64,000 nucleotides of DNA from Albidovulum aestuarii (GTDB taxonomy: Bacteria > Pseudomonadota > Alphaproteobacteria > Rhodobacterales > Rhodobacteraceae): contig NZ_JASBQQ010000006.1 of the NCBI RefSeq assembly GCF_029961185.1, positions 124,001 to 188,000 on the forward strand, written 5' to 3'. The translations under genes were made by a program, and so were the position numbers. The notes under the pieces were generated by a model. It saw nothing but the letters and a program-made list of their open reading frames with translations, ran no database searches and was not told the origin of the DNA. Shown piece by piece: positions 8,855-17,243 of the stretch. The stretch's first letter is position 1; each line of letters opens with the position of its first letter.

Positions 8855-8941
8855 AGCGTTTCGGGTTTATGGTGAAATATCAAGAATCTGGATTCGAACG
8901 AAAAAGGTTCGAATCCAGATGCAATGAAAACCCGAAACGCT
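8855..8941. repeat. Nested inverted repeat between norF and the regulator gene
   Basis: Two perfect 14-base inverted repeats are nested. The outer arms are AGCGTTTCGGGTTT (8855-8868) and its complement (8928-8941). The inner arms are ATCTGGATTCGAAC (8886-8899) and its complement (8907-8920), around a seven-base loop GAAAAAG. The inner right arm reads like a tRNA T-arm (GGTTCGAATCC). The two strands between the arms are unequal (17 and 7 bases). It looks like a palindromic mobile or REP-type element placed between convergent genes; only one copy is in this window. Confidence 0.75.
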
Positions 8942-8946
8942 ACTGG

Positions 8947-9651
8947 TCACTGCCCCTTGTTCCAGGCCAAAGCCGGGTCTTCCTCGGCATAGTCTCGCAA
9001 GGCGGCGATGTCTTCGATCTGCGCGTGGTTCTGATGCACGCTCACGCCGAATTTTCTCAGCTTGGCAAACGCCCGGCTCAGGCTTTCGGGTTTCATCCCC
9101 AGCCGCCCTGCGATTAGTACTTTGTCGTAGGGCAGGGTCACCATGCAGGCCCCGGCCTCGCATTCCGACAGTTCCAGCAGGAATTCCGCCACCCTCTGCG
9201 CCCCGGTCTGCGCCTTCAACTGCTCGATCTGTTCGACCAGCCCGTGCAGATGCGCGAACGTCGCCGACAGGATCGCCACCGCGATGCCCGGATTGTCGTG
9301 AATCAGCCGCAGGAAGCTGTCCGCCTCGATCCGGATCAATTGGCAATCGGTGACCGCCTCGGCGGCAACCGGATAGATATCGTTGCGGAACGCCACCGCT
9401 TCACCGATCGACCGACCCTTTGTGAAGACGCCAACCACTGCTTCCGTCCCATTCGGAGCGATGCGGTAGAGCTTCACCCAGCCGTCTATGACGATATAGA
9501 TCGCGGTGGCTCTCTCACCCTGAAGGAAAATCGTTGCACCCCGGTCGAATGACCGGAGCCGGGCCGAGGCCAACACCTCGTCGCATACTGCAGCCGGAAT
9601 GGCTGCCAGCAACGGCGAAGCCCGGGCGACCCTTGCGATTTCTGGCTTCAT
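8947..9651 (-). CDS. nnrR: Crp/Fnr-family regulator, NnrR/DNR type
   Basis: This 234-residue protein has an N-terminal cyclic-nucleotide-binding fold (about 15-135), a long dimer helix and a C-terminal helix-turn-helix. The recognition helix contains MKPESLSRAF, the E-x-x-S-R pattern that in FNR reads TTGA half-sites; this matches the TTGAC boxes in front of nirI and norC. No N-terminal cysteine cluster is present, so it is not an oxygen-sensing FNR but fits the NO-responsive NnrR/DNR group. The ATG at 9651 is preceded by GGAGGGACACC; an upstream start at 9708 lacks a site. I found no NNR box in front of it. Confidence 0.85.
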   Translation of the reverse strand: MKPEIARVARASPLLAAIPAAVCDEVLASARLRSFDRGATIFLQGERATAIYIVIDGWVKLYRIAPNGTEAVVGVFTKGRSIGEAVAFRNDIYPVAAEAVTDCQLIRIEADSFLRLIHDNPGIAVAILSATFAHLHGLVEQIEQLKAQTGAQRVAEFLLELSECEAGACMVTLPYDKVLIAGRLGMKPESLSRAFAKLRKFGVSVHQNHAQIEDIAALRDYAEEDPALAWNKGQ

Positions 9652-9723
9652 TGGTGTCCCTCCGTCCTCCGTCTCTACCTGCCATAAACCGGGCCGCGTC
9701 ACTAGCATTTCTCAATGCGACCG

Positions 9724-10170
9724 TTAGCTTCTCAGACCGGTTTGCCGCAAAAGACCCAACCGTTTGGCTTCATAATAGTATCCACGCGCGTACCACATGA
9801 CCGCCTGATCGCGATTTCCCCGGGCGACGATCCAGGCGCCCCGCAGGTATTTGCCCGCGTAGATCAGGTTGGTTTCGGCATCGAGCAGACCTTCCGGCGC
9901 GCCGCGATATCCCATGGTCCGTGCGGTTTCGGGCAGTATCTGCATCAACCCGTAATAGGGGCCATTGCGCGCCGCCGGGTTGTAACCGCTTTCCCGTTGC
10001 ACGACCCGATGGATCAGATCCTCTGGGATGTCGTAAATACGGGCATATTTCGTGATCAGCCGGTTGATCTCGGCGGGTCCGCCGCGCAAACGACGCGGTT
10101 CCGGGCGGCTGCACGCGGCAAGGCCGGCGATCAGAAGGGCAAGCGTGGCGCGGCGGGAATGGGTCTTCAT
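9724..10170 (-). CDS. Small lytic transglycosylase lipoprotein (SLT domain)
   Basis: This 148-residue protein cleaves peptidoglycan with formation of anhydromuropeptides. It has a lipoprotein signal ending LIAGLAAC (Cys20) and a compact SLT/goose-lysozyme fold with the catalytic Glu in QRESGYNPAA (about 60) and the usual GLMQILPETA. It is shorter than Slt70, being only the catalytic domain. It lies upstream of the nnrR-type gene on the same strand with 72 bases between, and no functional link is apparent. Confidence 0.85.
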   Translation of the reverse strand: MKTHSRRATLALLIAGLAACSRPEPRRLRGGPAEINRLITKYARIYDIPEDLIHRVVQRESGYNPAARNGPYYGLMQILPETARTMGYRGAPEGLLDAETNLIYAGKYLRGAWIVARGNRDQAVMWYARGYYYEAKRLGLLRQTGLRS

Positions 10171-10283
10171 GGTGGTCTCCTCTCGGACTTCCCGTCATAA
10201 CGCGGCCCGCGCCCGCCGCAAGGGTGCCCTTGCCATGACGAGCCCGACAGGCAATGAAGGGCCGGATTTCGGCGGAAAGGTGC

Positions 10284-11255
10284 ATGGCTCAGGCGAACAA
10301 TATCAAGGGTGCGGTGACCGCGCTCGCTGCGATGGGCATCTTCGCCACGCATGACGTGGTGGTGAAAACGCTCGGCGCCAGCTATTCCGCCTTCCAGATC
10401 GTCTTTTTTGCAGCACTTCTGAGCTTTCCCATCGTCACCGTGATCCTTCTCAGCGACGCGCGCGAAGCAAGCCTGATGCCGCGCCATCCATGGTGGATCA
10501 CATTCCGCACGCTCTGCACGACGGTGACCGGCGTCGCGGCCTTCTACGCCTTTGCGAATCTGCCGCTCGCGCAGGTCTATGTCATTCTCTTCGCGACCCC
10601 CCTGATCATCACCGTCCTCTCCATCCCGATGCTAGGCGAGACGGTGCGCCTGCGCCGCTGGGCGGCGGTGATTGCCGGTCTCGTCGGGGTGCTTGTGGTG
10701 ATGCGGCCAGGCCAGACCGACCTGTCCTTCGGTCATCTCGCGGCGCTGACGGCGGCGGTCTGCGGGGCCATGGCTTCGGTCATCGTGCGCAAGATCGGGC
10801 AAGAGGAACGGTCGGTCGTGCTTCTGCTCTTCCCGATGGTTGGCAACGTGATCGCGATGGGGGTCGCATTGCCCTTCGTCTACCGGCCGATGCCGGTCGA
10901 GCATCTTGGCCTTCTCACGATCATCGCGGTCTTCGGTCTGGCGGGGTCTTTCCTCGTGATCCTCGCCTATCGTGAGGGAGAGGCGGTGATCGTCGCGCCG
11001 ATGCAGTATTCGCAGATCCTCTGGGCCACGGCCTACGGCTATTTCCTGTTCTCCGAAACGCCAGACCGGGCGACAGTGATCGGCGCCGGTATCATCATCG
11101 CCTCGGGCATCTACATCGTCTTCCGCGAAGGGCGGGCGGGCGCCTCGGCCAACCGCCCGGTGCTGGAGACGCGCAGCCGGTCGGAAACCGTGACCCCGCG
11201 CGCCAGCCTTCTGCAACGCGTGATCGCACCGGAGCGGCGCGACGACGGCCAATAA
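10284..11255 (+). CDS. DMT/EamA-family transporter
   Basis: This 323-residue membrane protein has ten hydrophobic helices arranged as two EamA repeats, the fold of drug/metabolite exporters. The substrate is unknown. I prefer the ATG at 10284, which has an AAAGG site, over one 30 bases upstream. A hydrophilic tail of about 35 residues follows the last helix. Confidence 0.8.
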   Translation: MAQANNIKGAVTALAAMGIFATHDVVVKTLGASYSAFQIVFFAALLSFPIVTVILLSDAREASLMPRHPWWITFRTLCTTVTGVAAFYAFANLPLAQVYVILFATPLIITVLSIPMLGETVRLRRWAAVIAGLVGVLVVMRPGQTDLSFGHLAALTAAVCGAMASVIVRKIGQEERSVVLLLFPMVGNVIAMGVALPFVYRPMPVEHLGLLTIIAVFGLAGSFLVILAYREGEAVIVAPMQYSQILWATAYGYFLFSETPDRATVIGAGIIIASGIYIVFREGRAGASANRPVLETRSRSETVTPRASLLQRVIAPERRDDGQ

Positions 11256-11318
11256 GACCGGGGCAGCCGATATGCCCTTGCCAAAGCCCGGCAGAATCGC
11301 TAGTCCCCCGCGCACGGT

Positions 11319-11395
11319 CGGAGCGTAGCGCAGCCTGGTAGCGCACCTGCTTCGGGAGCAGGGGGTCGGAGGTTCGAATCCTCTCGCTCCGACCA
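11319..11395 (+). tRNA. tRNA-Pro (anticodon CGG)
   Basis: A full 77-base cloverleaf is present. The acceptor stem is CGGAGCG / CGCTCCG with discriminator A and an encoded CCA end. The anticodon arm CCTGC-TTCGGGA-GCAGG has CGG at positions 34-36, and the T-arm contains GGTTCGAAT. CGG reads CCG proline codons. Confidence 0.95.
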
Positions 11396-11507
11396 ATTTT
11401 CCCGAATTCCTGATAGTCGTGCCAACGGACTGTCCGCTTCGGTCAGGCTCTGGCCTTGCCAGCTTGCCCGCCTTGCTGTCACAAAGGATGAAACGGCGGG
11501 AGGGTGC

Positions 11508-12842
11508 ATGGACGGCGAACTTGACACGATCGTCACCGGGCTCGACGAGCTCTGGACGGCGCTCAAGCTGCAACTGCGGCTGTTGTCGCTGCCGAACCAG
11601 CTTGGCCAACTGGCCGCCATATTGGTCTGTTTCCTTCTCGCATGGCTGCTGGCACGCCGCTTCGGGCCGAAATTCGACGACTGGATCCGGGGACTGGAAG
11701 GTCGACCCAAATGGCAGTTGCGCTGGCTGATCGCGCTGCGCAACCGGACGCAGCTTGCCTTCTTCGCAATCCTGACATGGCTTGCGTCCAGCGGATTTGC
11801 CTATGCCTATACATTCCCGTCGCGTCGTTATCTGGTGACACTGGCCGCCACCATTGCGACGGCGTGGTTCTTCATCCGCATCGCGGCGCAATTGATCAAG
11901 AACCGGTTTCTCAGACGGATCGTGATCTGGGGTCTGACCGTCTATGCCACGCTCTATTATGTCGGCCTGCTGGATGAGGCGACGCGGTTTCTTGATGGCT
12001 TGGCCATCGAGTTCGGCGATTTCCGCCTCACGCTGCTGGCCATCCTGAAGGCTGTACTTGTCACCGGGCTTTTGTTCTTCGGCGCGCGGCTGATCGCAGG
12101 TACGGCGGCAAAACGGATCAGCAAGAACGAAGATATCAGCCCCTCGATGCGGGTGCTGACGGTGAAATTCCTTCAGGTTGCGCTTTATTCTGCTGCCTTC
12201 TTCATCGGCCTGAAGGCGGTCGGTTTCGACCTGACCGGTCTTGCGGTTCTGTCCGGTGCCATCGGCGTTGGCCTCGGCTTCGGTTTGCAAAAGGTCGTCT
12301 CGAACCTCGTCTCGGGCGTCATCATCCTTCTCGACAAGTCGGTGAAACCGGGTGATGTGATCTCGCTCGGCGACACGTTCGGCTGGATCGAGGCGCTCGG
12401 CGCACGCTATGTCAGCGTTGTCACCCGGGACGGCAAGGAATACCTGATCCCGAACGAAGACCTGATCACCGGGCAGGTGGTAAACTGGTCGCATTCCAAC
12501 CAGTTCGTGCGTCTCGATATCTTCTTCGGCACCGCCTATTCCGACGATCCGCACAAGGTCCGCAAGATCGCCATCGAGGCGGCGCAGAGTGTCGACCGGG
12601 TGCTCAGCTTCAAGCCGCCCGTCTGTCACATCACCGGGTTCGGCGACAGTTCGGTGGATTACATCCTGCGCTTCTGGATCACCGACCCGACCGGCGGGCT
12701 GACCAATATCCGTGGCAATGTCTACCTCGCGCTCTGGGATGCGTTCCAGGAGCACGGCATCTCGATTCCTTTCCCGCAGCGCGAAGTCAAGGTGCTGGGC
12801 GGCACGATGCCATCCCCGGCAACCGGGGCCGGGAAGGACTGA
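11508..12842 (+). CDS. MscS-family mechanosensitive ion channel
   Basis: This 444-residue protein opens under membrane tension to release solutes. It has an extended N-terminus with about four helices before the MscS core. The pore helix and beta domain are seen in GAIGVGLGFGLQKVVSNLVSG (about 248-268, quoted in part) and then KPGDVISLGDTFGWIEALGARY. Start: ATG after GGAGGG. It lies just downstream of tRNA-Pro. Confidence 0.9.
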   Translation: MDGELDTIVTGLDELWTALKLQLRLLSLPNQLGQLAAILVCFLLAWLLARRFGPKFDDWIRGLEGRPKWQLRWLIALRNRTQLAFFAILTWLASSGFAYAYTFPSRRYLVTLAATIATAWFFIRIAAQLIKNRFLRRIVIWGLTVYATLYYVGLLDEATRFLDGLAIEFGDFRLTLLAILKAVLVTGLLFFGARLIAGTAAKRISKNEDISPSMRVLTVKFLQVALYSAAFFIGLKAVGFDLTGLAVLSGAIGVGLGFGLQKVVSNLVSGVIILLDKSVKPGDVISLGDTFGWIEALGARYVSVVTRDGKEYLIPNEDLITGQVVNWSHSNQFVRLDIFFGTAYSDDPHKVRKIAIEAAQSVDRVLSFKPPVCHITGFGDSSVDYILRFWITDPTGGLTNIRGNVYLALWDAFQEHGISIPFPQREVKVLGGTMPSPATGAGKD

Positions 12843-12945
12843 CCACCGCCTGAAACCCGCCACATTGAGATTTTACAATTGCGATGTTACTTTAGATCCA
12901 TGCCCTGCGCCGGGGCCCGGGATCGGCGCGCAACCCAGGAGGACA

Positions 12946-13005
12946 ATGTCCTGTTTCAGACTGCAAAGGCGGCGCGTTCCGGTGCCGCAGGGCCGGTGCC
13001 GATGA
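12946..13005 (+). CDS. Possible 19-codon leader ORF before rsfS
   Basis: An AGGAGG site stands four bases before this ATG, better than anything near the rsfS start. The ORF reads MSCFRLQRRRVPVPQGRCR, is rich in arginine and proline, and ends in a TGA that overlaps the rsfS ATG (ATGA). It may be a translated leader coupling ribosomes into rsfS, or the ribosome site may simply serve rsfS at a distance. No homology is recognised. Confidence 0.35.
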   Translation: MSCFRLQRRRVPVPQGRCR

Positions 13006-13370
13006 CGGCGACGCCCGCTGAGGTCCCAAGCGACGAGTTGCTCGCGCGGATCCTTTCCTCACTCGACGACGACAAGGCCGAGGACGTGGTGGTCATTGAC
13101 CTGCGCGGCCGTTCTTCCGTTGCCGATCACATGGTCATCTGTTCGGGCCGCTCCTCGCGTCAGGTTGGCGCCATCGCTGAAAAGCTGGTGGACCGGCTGA
13201 AGCAGGATTATGGCCGGACCTGCAAGATCGAAGGCAAGGAGCAGGGTGACTGGGTGCTGATCGACGCATCCGATGTCGTCGTCCATGTCTTCCGGCCGGA
13301 AGTGCGCGAGTTCTACCAGCTTGAAAAGATGTGGATGCCCGCCAGCGGGGCCGAAGCCCGCAAGGTCTGA
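13002..13370 (+). CDS. rsfS: Ribosomal silencing factor RsfS
   Basis: RsfS (122 residues) binds ribosomal protein uL14 and blocks subunit joining in slow growth. The family core is clear: KAEDVVVIDLRGRSSVADHM, then CSGRSSRQVGAIAEKL, EGKEQGDWVLIDA and VVHVFRPEVREFYQLEKMW. The start at 13002 matches the usual family N-terminus; an in-frame ATG at 12900 would add an unlikely 34-residue tail. The stop overlaps rlmH by one base (TGATG). Confidence 0.9.
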   Translation: MTATPAEVPSDELLARILSSLDDDKAEDVVVIDLRGRSSVADHMVICSGRSSRQVGAIAEKLVDRLKQDYGRTCKIEGKEQGDWVLIDASDVVVHVFRPEVREFYQLEKMWMPASGAEARKV

Positions 13371-13840
13371 TGCGGGTCCATATCTGTGCTGTGGGCCGGC
13401 TCAGGGCCGGGCCCGAACGCGCGCTGATCGACGATTACCTGACACGGTTTGACCGGACGGGCCGGGCCCTTGGCCTCGGCCCGGTTTCCGTTCACGAGGT
13501 CGAGGACAAGAAGGGTGGCGGGATGGAGGCCGAGGCGCCGCTCCTCGTGCGCGCGGCCCCTTCGGGCGCGCTTCTCGTCGCTCTGGATGAGCGTGGGAAG
13601 ATGCTCTCGTCGCCCGACTTCGCCGCACTGCTCGCCCGCTGGCGCGATGCGGGCCGCCAGGACGTGGCCTTTGTCATCGGCGGCGCGGACGGGATCGCGC
13701 CGGGACTGCGCGCCGAGGCGGAACAGGCGATTTCCTTCGGTCCGATGGTCTGGCCGCATATGCTGGTGCGGGTGATGCTTTCAGAACAGCTCTACCGCGC
13801 CGCCTCTATCCTTGCCGGGGCACCGTATCACCGGGTCTGA
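13370..13840 (+). CDS. rlmH: 23S rRNA pseudouridine-1915 N3-methyltransferase
   Basis: RlmH (156 residues) is a SPOUT-fold SAM-dependent methyltransferase of helix 69 in the large ribosomal subunit. The C-terminal knot region is seen as VAFVIGGADGIAPGL and the tail MLVRVMLSEQLYRAASILAGAPYHR, which is diagnostic of the family. The ATG overlaps the rsfS stop, the common rsfS-rlmH arrangement. Confidence 0.95.
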   Translation: MRVHICAVGRLRAGPERALIDDYLTRFDRTGRALGLGPVSVHEVEDKKGGGMEAEAPLLVRAAPSGALLVALDERGKMLSSPDFAALLARWRDAGRQDVAFVIGGADGIAPGLRAEAEQAISFGPMVWPHMLVRVMLSEQLYRAASILAGAPYHRV

Positions 13841-13844
13841 ATTA

Positions 13845-14453
13845 TCACGTCGCAATCGCCGTCGCCGCACCTGCCATGACGCCCGCACTGGCGCGGTTGG
13901 CAAGCCGCACCGCAGGCGGGCTTTTCAAGAGAAGCCGCGCGCGTGCCGCCAGCAGCACCCAAGCGAGGTCCACCGCGATCAGGACGGCGAACATCGTCGC
14001 GGTCAGTTCCGCCCAGCCGATCACTGACACCGCCTTCAGATCGACGATTGTCGGCAGCAAGGCGAGGTAGAACACCATGATCTTCGGATTGCCGAGCGTC
14101 ACTGCAAGGCCTGCGGCGAACATCTTCGCGCCTGACGCGCGTTGCGGAAGCGCATCGGCGGCCACGGCGACCGGGGCATGCCACATCTTCCACGCGAGGA
14201 AGAGCAGATACCCCACGCCCACCCATTTCAGCACGATGAAGGCCGCGTGGAAGGTCAGCGCAAGCGAGGCCAGACCCCAGACCGCGAGCGACAGCCAGAC
14301 CGCCTCGCCCAGCCACATGGCTGCAAGGAAGGGCAAGACATCGCGCGGCCCGCGCGCGATCACCCGGGCGACAAGCGCCGCGATGCTCGGGCCGGGGGAG
14401 CCTGCCGCGACGAACAGCGCGCCGGCAAAGATCGCGAGGGCCGTGATATCCAT
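13845..14453 (-). CDS. LysE/RhtB-family amino-acid exporter
   Basis: This 202-residue protein has about six hydrophobic helices and the family signature GSPGPSIAALVARVIARGPR near the N-terminus and GNPKIMVFYLALLP in the middle. Such proteins export amino acids or homoserine-lactone-like compounds; the substrate is not determined by sequence. It is convergent with rlmH, four bases apart, with no terminator between. The ATG at 14453 has a GAGG site. Confidence 0.85.
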   Translation of the reverse strand: MDITALAIFAGALFVAAGSPGPSIAALVARVIARGPRDVLPFLAAMWLGEAVWLSLAVWGLASLALTFHAAFIVLKWVGVGYLLFLAWKMWHAPVAVAADALPQRASGAKMFAAGLAVTLGNPKIMVFYLALLPTIVDLKAVSVIGWAELTATMFAVLIAVDLAWVLLAARARLLLKSPPAVRLANRASAGVMAGAATAIAT

Positions 14454-14586
14454 GTGATCCTCAGGCAGCTGTGCCCGCGCATCGTCTCTCATCTCACCCG
14501 GCAACACAATGCCGCCGCGGCGGGAGCCGGTTGCTCCTTTCCGGCCATGCGCGTAGAACCGCGCTGAACCGAACAGGGGCCGTGTC

Positions 14587-16110
14587 ATGACCGCATATAA
14601 ACCCGTCGTCCTCTGCATCCTCGACGGCTGGGGCTTGCGTGCCGAGACCGCCGGAAATGCCGTCGCTCTGGCCGACACGCCCGCCTTCGACCGGATCATG
14701 GCAACCTGCCCCCACGCGCAGCTCGTGACCCACGGACCAGATGTCGGCCTGCCCTCGGGCCAGATGGGCAATTCCGAGGTCGGTCATACCAATATCGGCG
14801 CAGGCCGGGTCGTCGCCATGGATCTCGGCCAGATCGACCTTGCGATCGAGGACCGGTCGTTCTTTTCCAACGCGGCCATCGCTGCCTTCATCCAGACACT
14901 CAAGGCCGATGGCGGCACCGCGCATCTTATGGGCGTGATTTCGGATGGCGGTGTGCATGGTCATATCGACCATGTCATCGCGGCATGTAAGATGATCGCG
15001 GGCGCCGGTGTGCCAGTGGCGCTTCATGCCGTCACCGATGGCCGCGACGTGGCGCCGAAATCGGCGGACGGTTTTGTCACCGATCTGCAAGGCCGACTGC
15101 CCGTGGGTGCGCGGGTCGCGACCCTGACCGGGCGCTATTTCGCAATGGACCGCGACAATCGCTGGGACCGGGTCGAACGTGCCTATGCGGCGATGGTTCG
15201 GGGCGAGGGATTGCCTGCCGGTTCGGCCACGGACGCGGTCGCAGCCGCCTACGGGCGTGGCGAAACGGACGAGTTCATCCAGCCCACCGTCATCGGCGAC
15301 TATAGGGGCGCGAAGGATGGCGATGGGTTCTTCTGCCTCAACTTCCGCGCCGACCGGGCGCGGGAGATTCTGCTGGCTGTGGGTGAGGACGACTTTACCG
15401 GCTTCGACAGGGGCGACCGCCCGCATTGGGCGGCCCTTCTTGGCATGGTCGACTATTCGAAAACCCACGATGCCTTCATGGCCGCCGCCTATCCCAAACG
15501 CCCGGTGGTCAACACGCTCGGCGCCTGGGTCGCGAGCCACGGTCTGAAACAGTTCCGCCTCGCCGAGACCGAGAAATACCCCCATGTCACCTTCTTCCTG
15601 AACGGTGGCAAGGAAGTGCCGGAAGAGGGCGAGGACCGCTACATGGCCCCCTCGCCGAAGGTCGCGACCTATGACTTGCAACCGGAAATGTCGGCGCCGG
15701 AGGTCAGCGACCGGTTCGTAGAGGCCATCGGCAAAGGTTATGACCTGATCGTGGTGAACTACGCCAATCCCGATATGGTCGGTCACACCGGCGATCTGCA
15801 GGCAGCGATCCGGGCCGTCGAAGAGGTCGACCGGGGGCTTGGCCGCGTCGTCGAAGCGCTCGGCAAGGCCGGGGGCGCGATGATCGTCACCGCCGATCAC
15901 GGCAATTGCGAGATGATGATCGACCCTGAAACCGGCGGTCCCCATACCGCGCATACGACCAATCCGGTCCCGGTCGCGCTGGTCGGCGGTCCCTCTGGCG
16001 CCACGCTTCGCAATGGCCGCCTCGCCGATCTTGCGCCGACGCTGCTTGACCTCATGGGTCTGCCACTGCCGCCCGAGATGACCGGCGGGACCCTGATCGG
16101 ACGGGCATGA
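14587..16110 (+). CDS. gpmI: 2,3-bisphosphoglycerate-independent phosphoglycerate mutase
   Basis: GpmI (507 residues) interconverts 3- and 2-phosphoglycerate in glycolysis using two Mn ions. The metal-binding start LCILDGWGLR, the phosphorylated Ser in QMGNSEVGHTNIGAG (Ser63) and the C-terminal metal motif VTADHGNCEMM are all present. Length is standard. The stop overlaps the next gene (ATGA), which places it at the head of a gpmI-envC-ctpA-rppH unit. Confidence 0.97.
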   Translation: MTAYKPVVLCILDGWGLRAETAGNAVALADTPAFDRIMATCPHAQLVTHGPDVGLPSGQMGNSEVGHTNIGAGRVVAMDLGQIDLAIEDRSFFSNAAIAAFIQTLKADGGTAHLMGVISDGGVHGHIDHVIAACKMIAGAGVPVALHAVTDGRDVAPKSADGFVTDLQGRLPVGARVATLTGRYFAMDRDNRWDRVERAYAAMVRGEGLPAGSATDAVAAAYGRGETDEFIQPTVIGDYRGAKDGDGFFCLNFRADRAREILLAVGEDDFTGFDRGDRPHWAALLGMVDYSKTHDAFMAAAYPKRPVVNTLGAWVASHGLKQFRLAETEKYPHVTFFLNGGKEVPEEGEDRYMAPSPKVATYDLQPEMSAPEVSDRFVEAIGKGYDLIVVNYANPDMVGHTGDLQAAIRAVEEVDRGLGRVVEALGKAGGAMIVTADHGNCEMMIDPETGGPHTAHTTNPVPVALVGGPSGATLRNGRLADLAPTLLDLMGLPLPPEMTGGTLIGRA

Positions 16111-17240
16111 CACTGCGCGCCGCCCTCGTCGCGCTGTGTCTTGGCCTTGCCCCGGCAGCGGCGGCCGAGGACCCCGCCATTGCGGACGCGGGGCAGGCGG
16201 CGGCGGCCCTTCGCGATGCCATCGCCACGCTCGATACGGCCGGGGGCGGGCGCGACCGCGTTGCCGCACTGACCCGCACGATCCGCGCCTATGAGACGGG
16301 GCTCGCAGGCCTCCGCGACGCCGACCGCCGGACCCGGGCCCGCGAGGAAGAAATTCTGGCCGACATGGCGGCGAACCGGACCCGTATCGGCGGGCTTCTG
16401 GCCGCGCTGGCCGAGATTGAGCGGGCGAAGGAACCGCTCCTGCTCGTGCATCCCGACGGCCCGGTGGCGACCGCGCGCGCGGCGATGGTCCTGTCGTCCG
16501 TCACCCCCGCGCTTGAGGCCGAGGCAGAGACGCTCGGTGCCCGGCTGGAAGAGCTGCAGCGCCTGCGCGCGCTGGAGGCCAGGACGGCGTCGGTTCTGAG
16601 GGAAGGTCTGACGGCGGCGCAAGAGGCCCGCGCCGCCCTGTCGAAGGCCATACAGGACCGCACCGACCTGCCGCAGCGTTTTCTGGAAGACCCCGAGGAA
16701 CTGACGCTTCTGGTCGCCAGCGCCGAAAGCCTTGATGTCTTCGCCGCCAGCCTGTCGCAGATGGAGACCGATATCGGCGCGCCGATGGAGGATTTCGCGA
16801 GTGCGATGGGTACCTTGCCGCTGCCAGTTCAGGGCTGGGTGCTGCGACAGGCGGGTGAGGCCGACGCCGCAGGCATCGTCCGCCCGGGGCTGGTGATCGC
16901 GACCGATCCCGCCGCTCTTGTCACCCTTCCCTGGCCCGCGACGATCCGCTACCGGGGGCCGCTTCTTGACTACGGAAATGTGATGATCGTGGAGCCCGCT
17001 TCCGGGTATCTTCTGATCCTTGCCGGGCTCGGCACTGTCTTCGGCGAAACCGGGGATGTGCTGGAAGCCGGCGCCCCGGTCGGGTTCATGGGCGACACGT
17101 CGACCGGTGCAGCGGCAAATCTTGCCCAAGACCAAGAAGGCGGTGGCGCAGGGCGCGCGGAAACGCTTTATATAGAGTTGAGACAGGGCAAAGAGCCCGT
17201 GGACCCGGCCCCGTGGTTCATCGAGACAAGGGAAGACTGA
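16107..17240 (+). CDS. envC: EnvC-like murein hydrolase activator
   Basis: This 377-residue secreted protein has a signal peptide (about 1-18), a long coiled coil (about 25-235) and a C-terminal LytM/M23-type domain. The LytM metal ligands are missing: the usual YAHL is LAGL and the H-x-G-x-D region has no His. It is therefore expected to activate amidases rather than cut peptidoglycan itself, as EnvC does in cell division. It sits between gpmI and ctpA with four-base spacing or overlap. Confidence 0.85.
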   Translation: MTLRAALVALCLGLAPAAAAEDPAIADAGQAAAALRDAIATLDTAGGGRDRVAALTRTIRAYETGLAGLRDADRRTRAREEEILADMAANRTRIGGLLAALAEIERAKEPLLLVHPDGPVATARAAMVLSSVTPALEAEAETLGARLEELQRLRALEARTASVLREGLTAAQEARAALSKAIQDRTDLPQRFLEDPEELTLLVASAESLDVFAASLSQMETDIGAPMEDFASAMGTLPLPVQGWVLRQAGEADAAGIVRPGLVIATDPAALVTLPWPATIRYRGPLLDYGNVMIVEPASGYLLILAGLGTVFGETGDVLEAGAPVGFMGDTSTGAAANLAQDQEGGGAGRAETLYIELRQGKEPVDPAPWFIETRED

Positions 17241-17243
17241 CCG

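Noticed and set aside
8907-8920. tRNA T-arm-like sequence GTTCGAATCCAGAT
   Set aside because: No acceptor, D or anticodon arm is present; it is one arm of the inverted repeat described as a feature.
9652-9723. NNR/FNR box before the nnrR-type gene
   Set aside because: I looked for TTGA-N6-TCAA-like dyads and found none, so autoregulation is not supported.
12879-13001. N-terminal extension of RsfS from 12900 or earlier
   Set aside because: The extra residues do not resemble the family, the ribosome site there is poor, and the AGGAGG site lies in a different frame.
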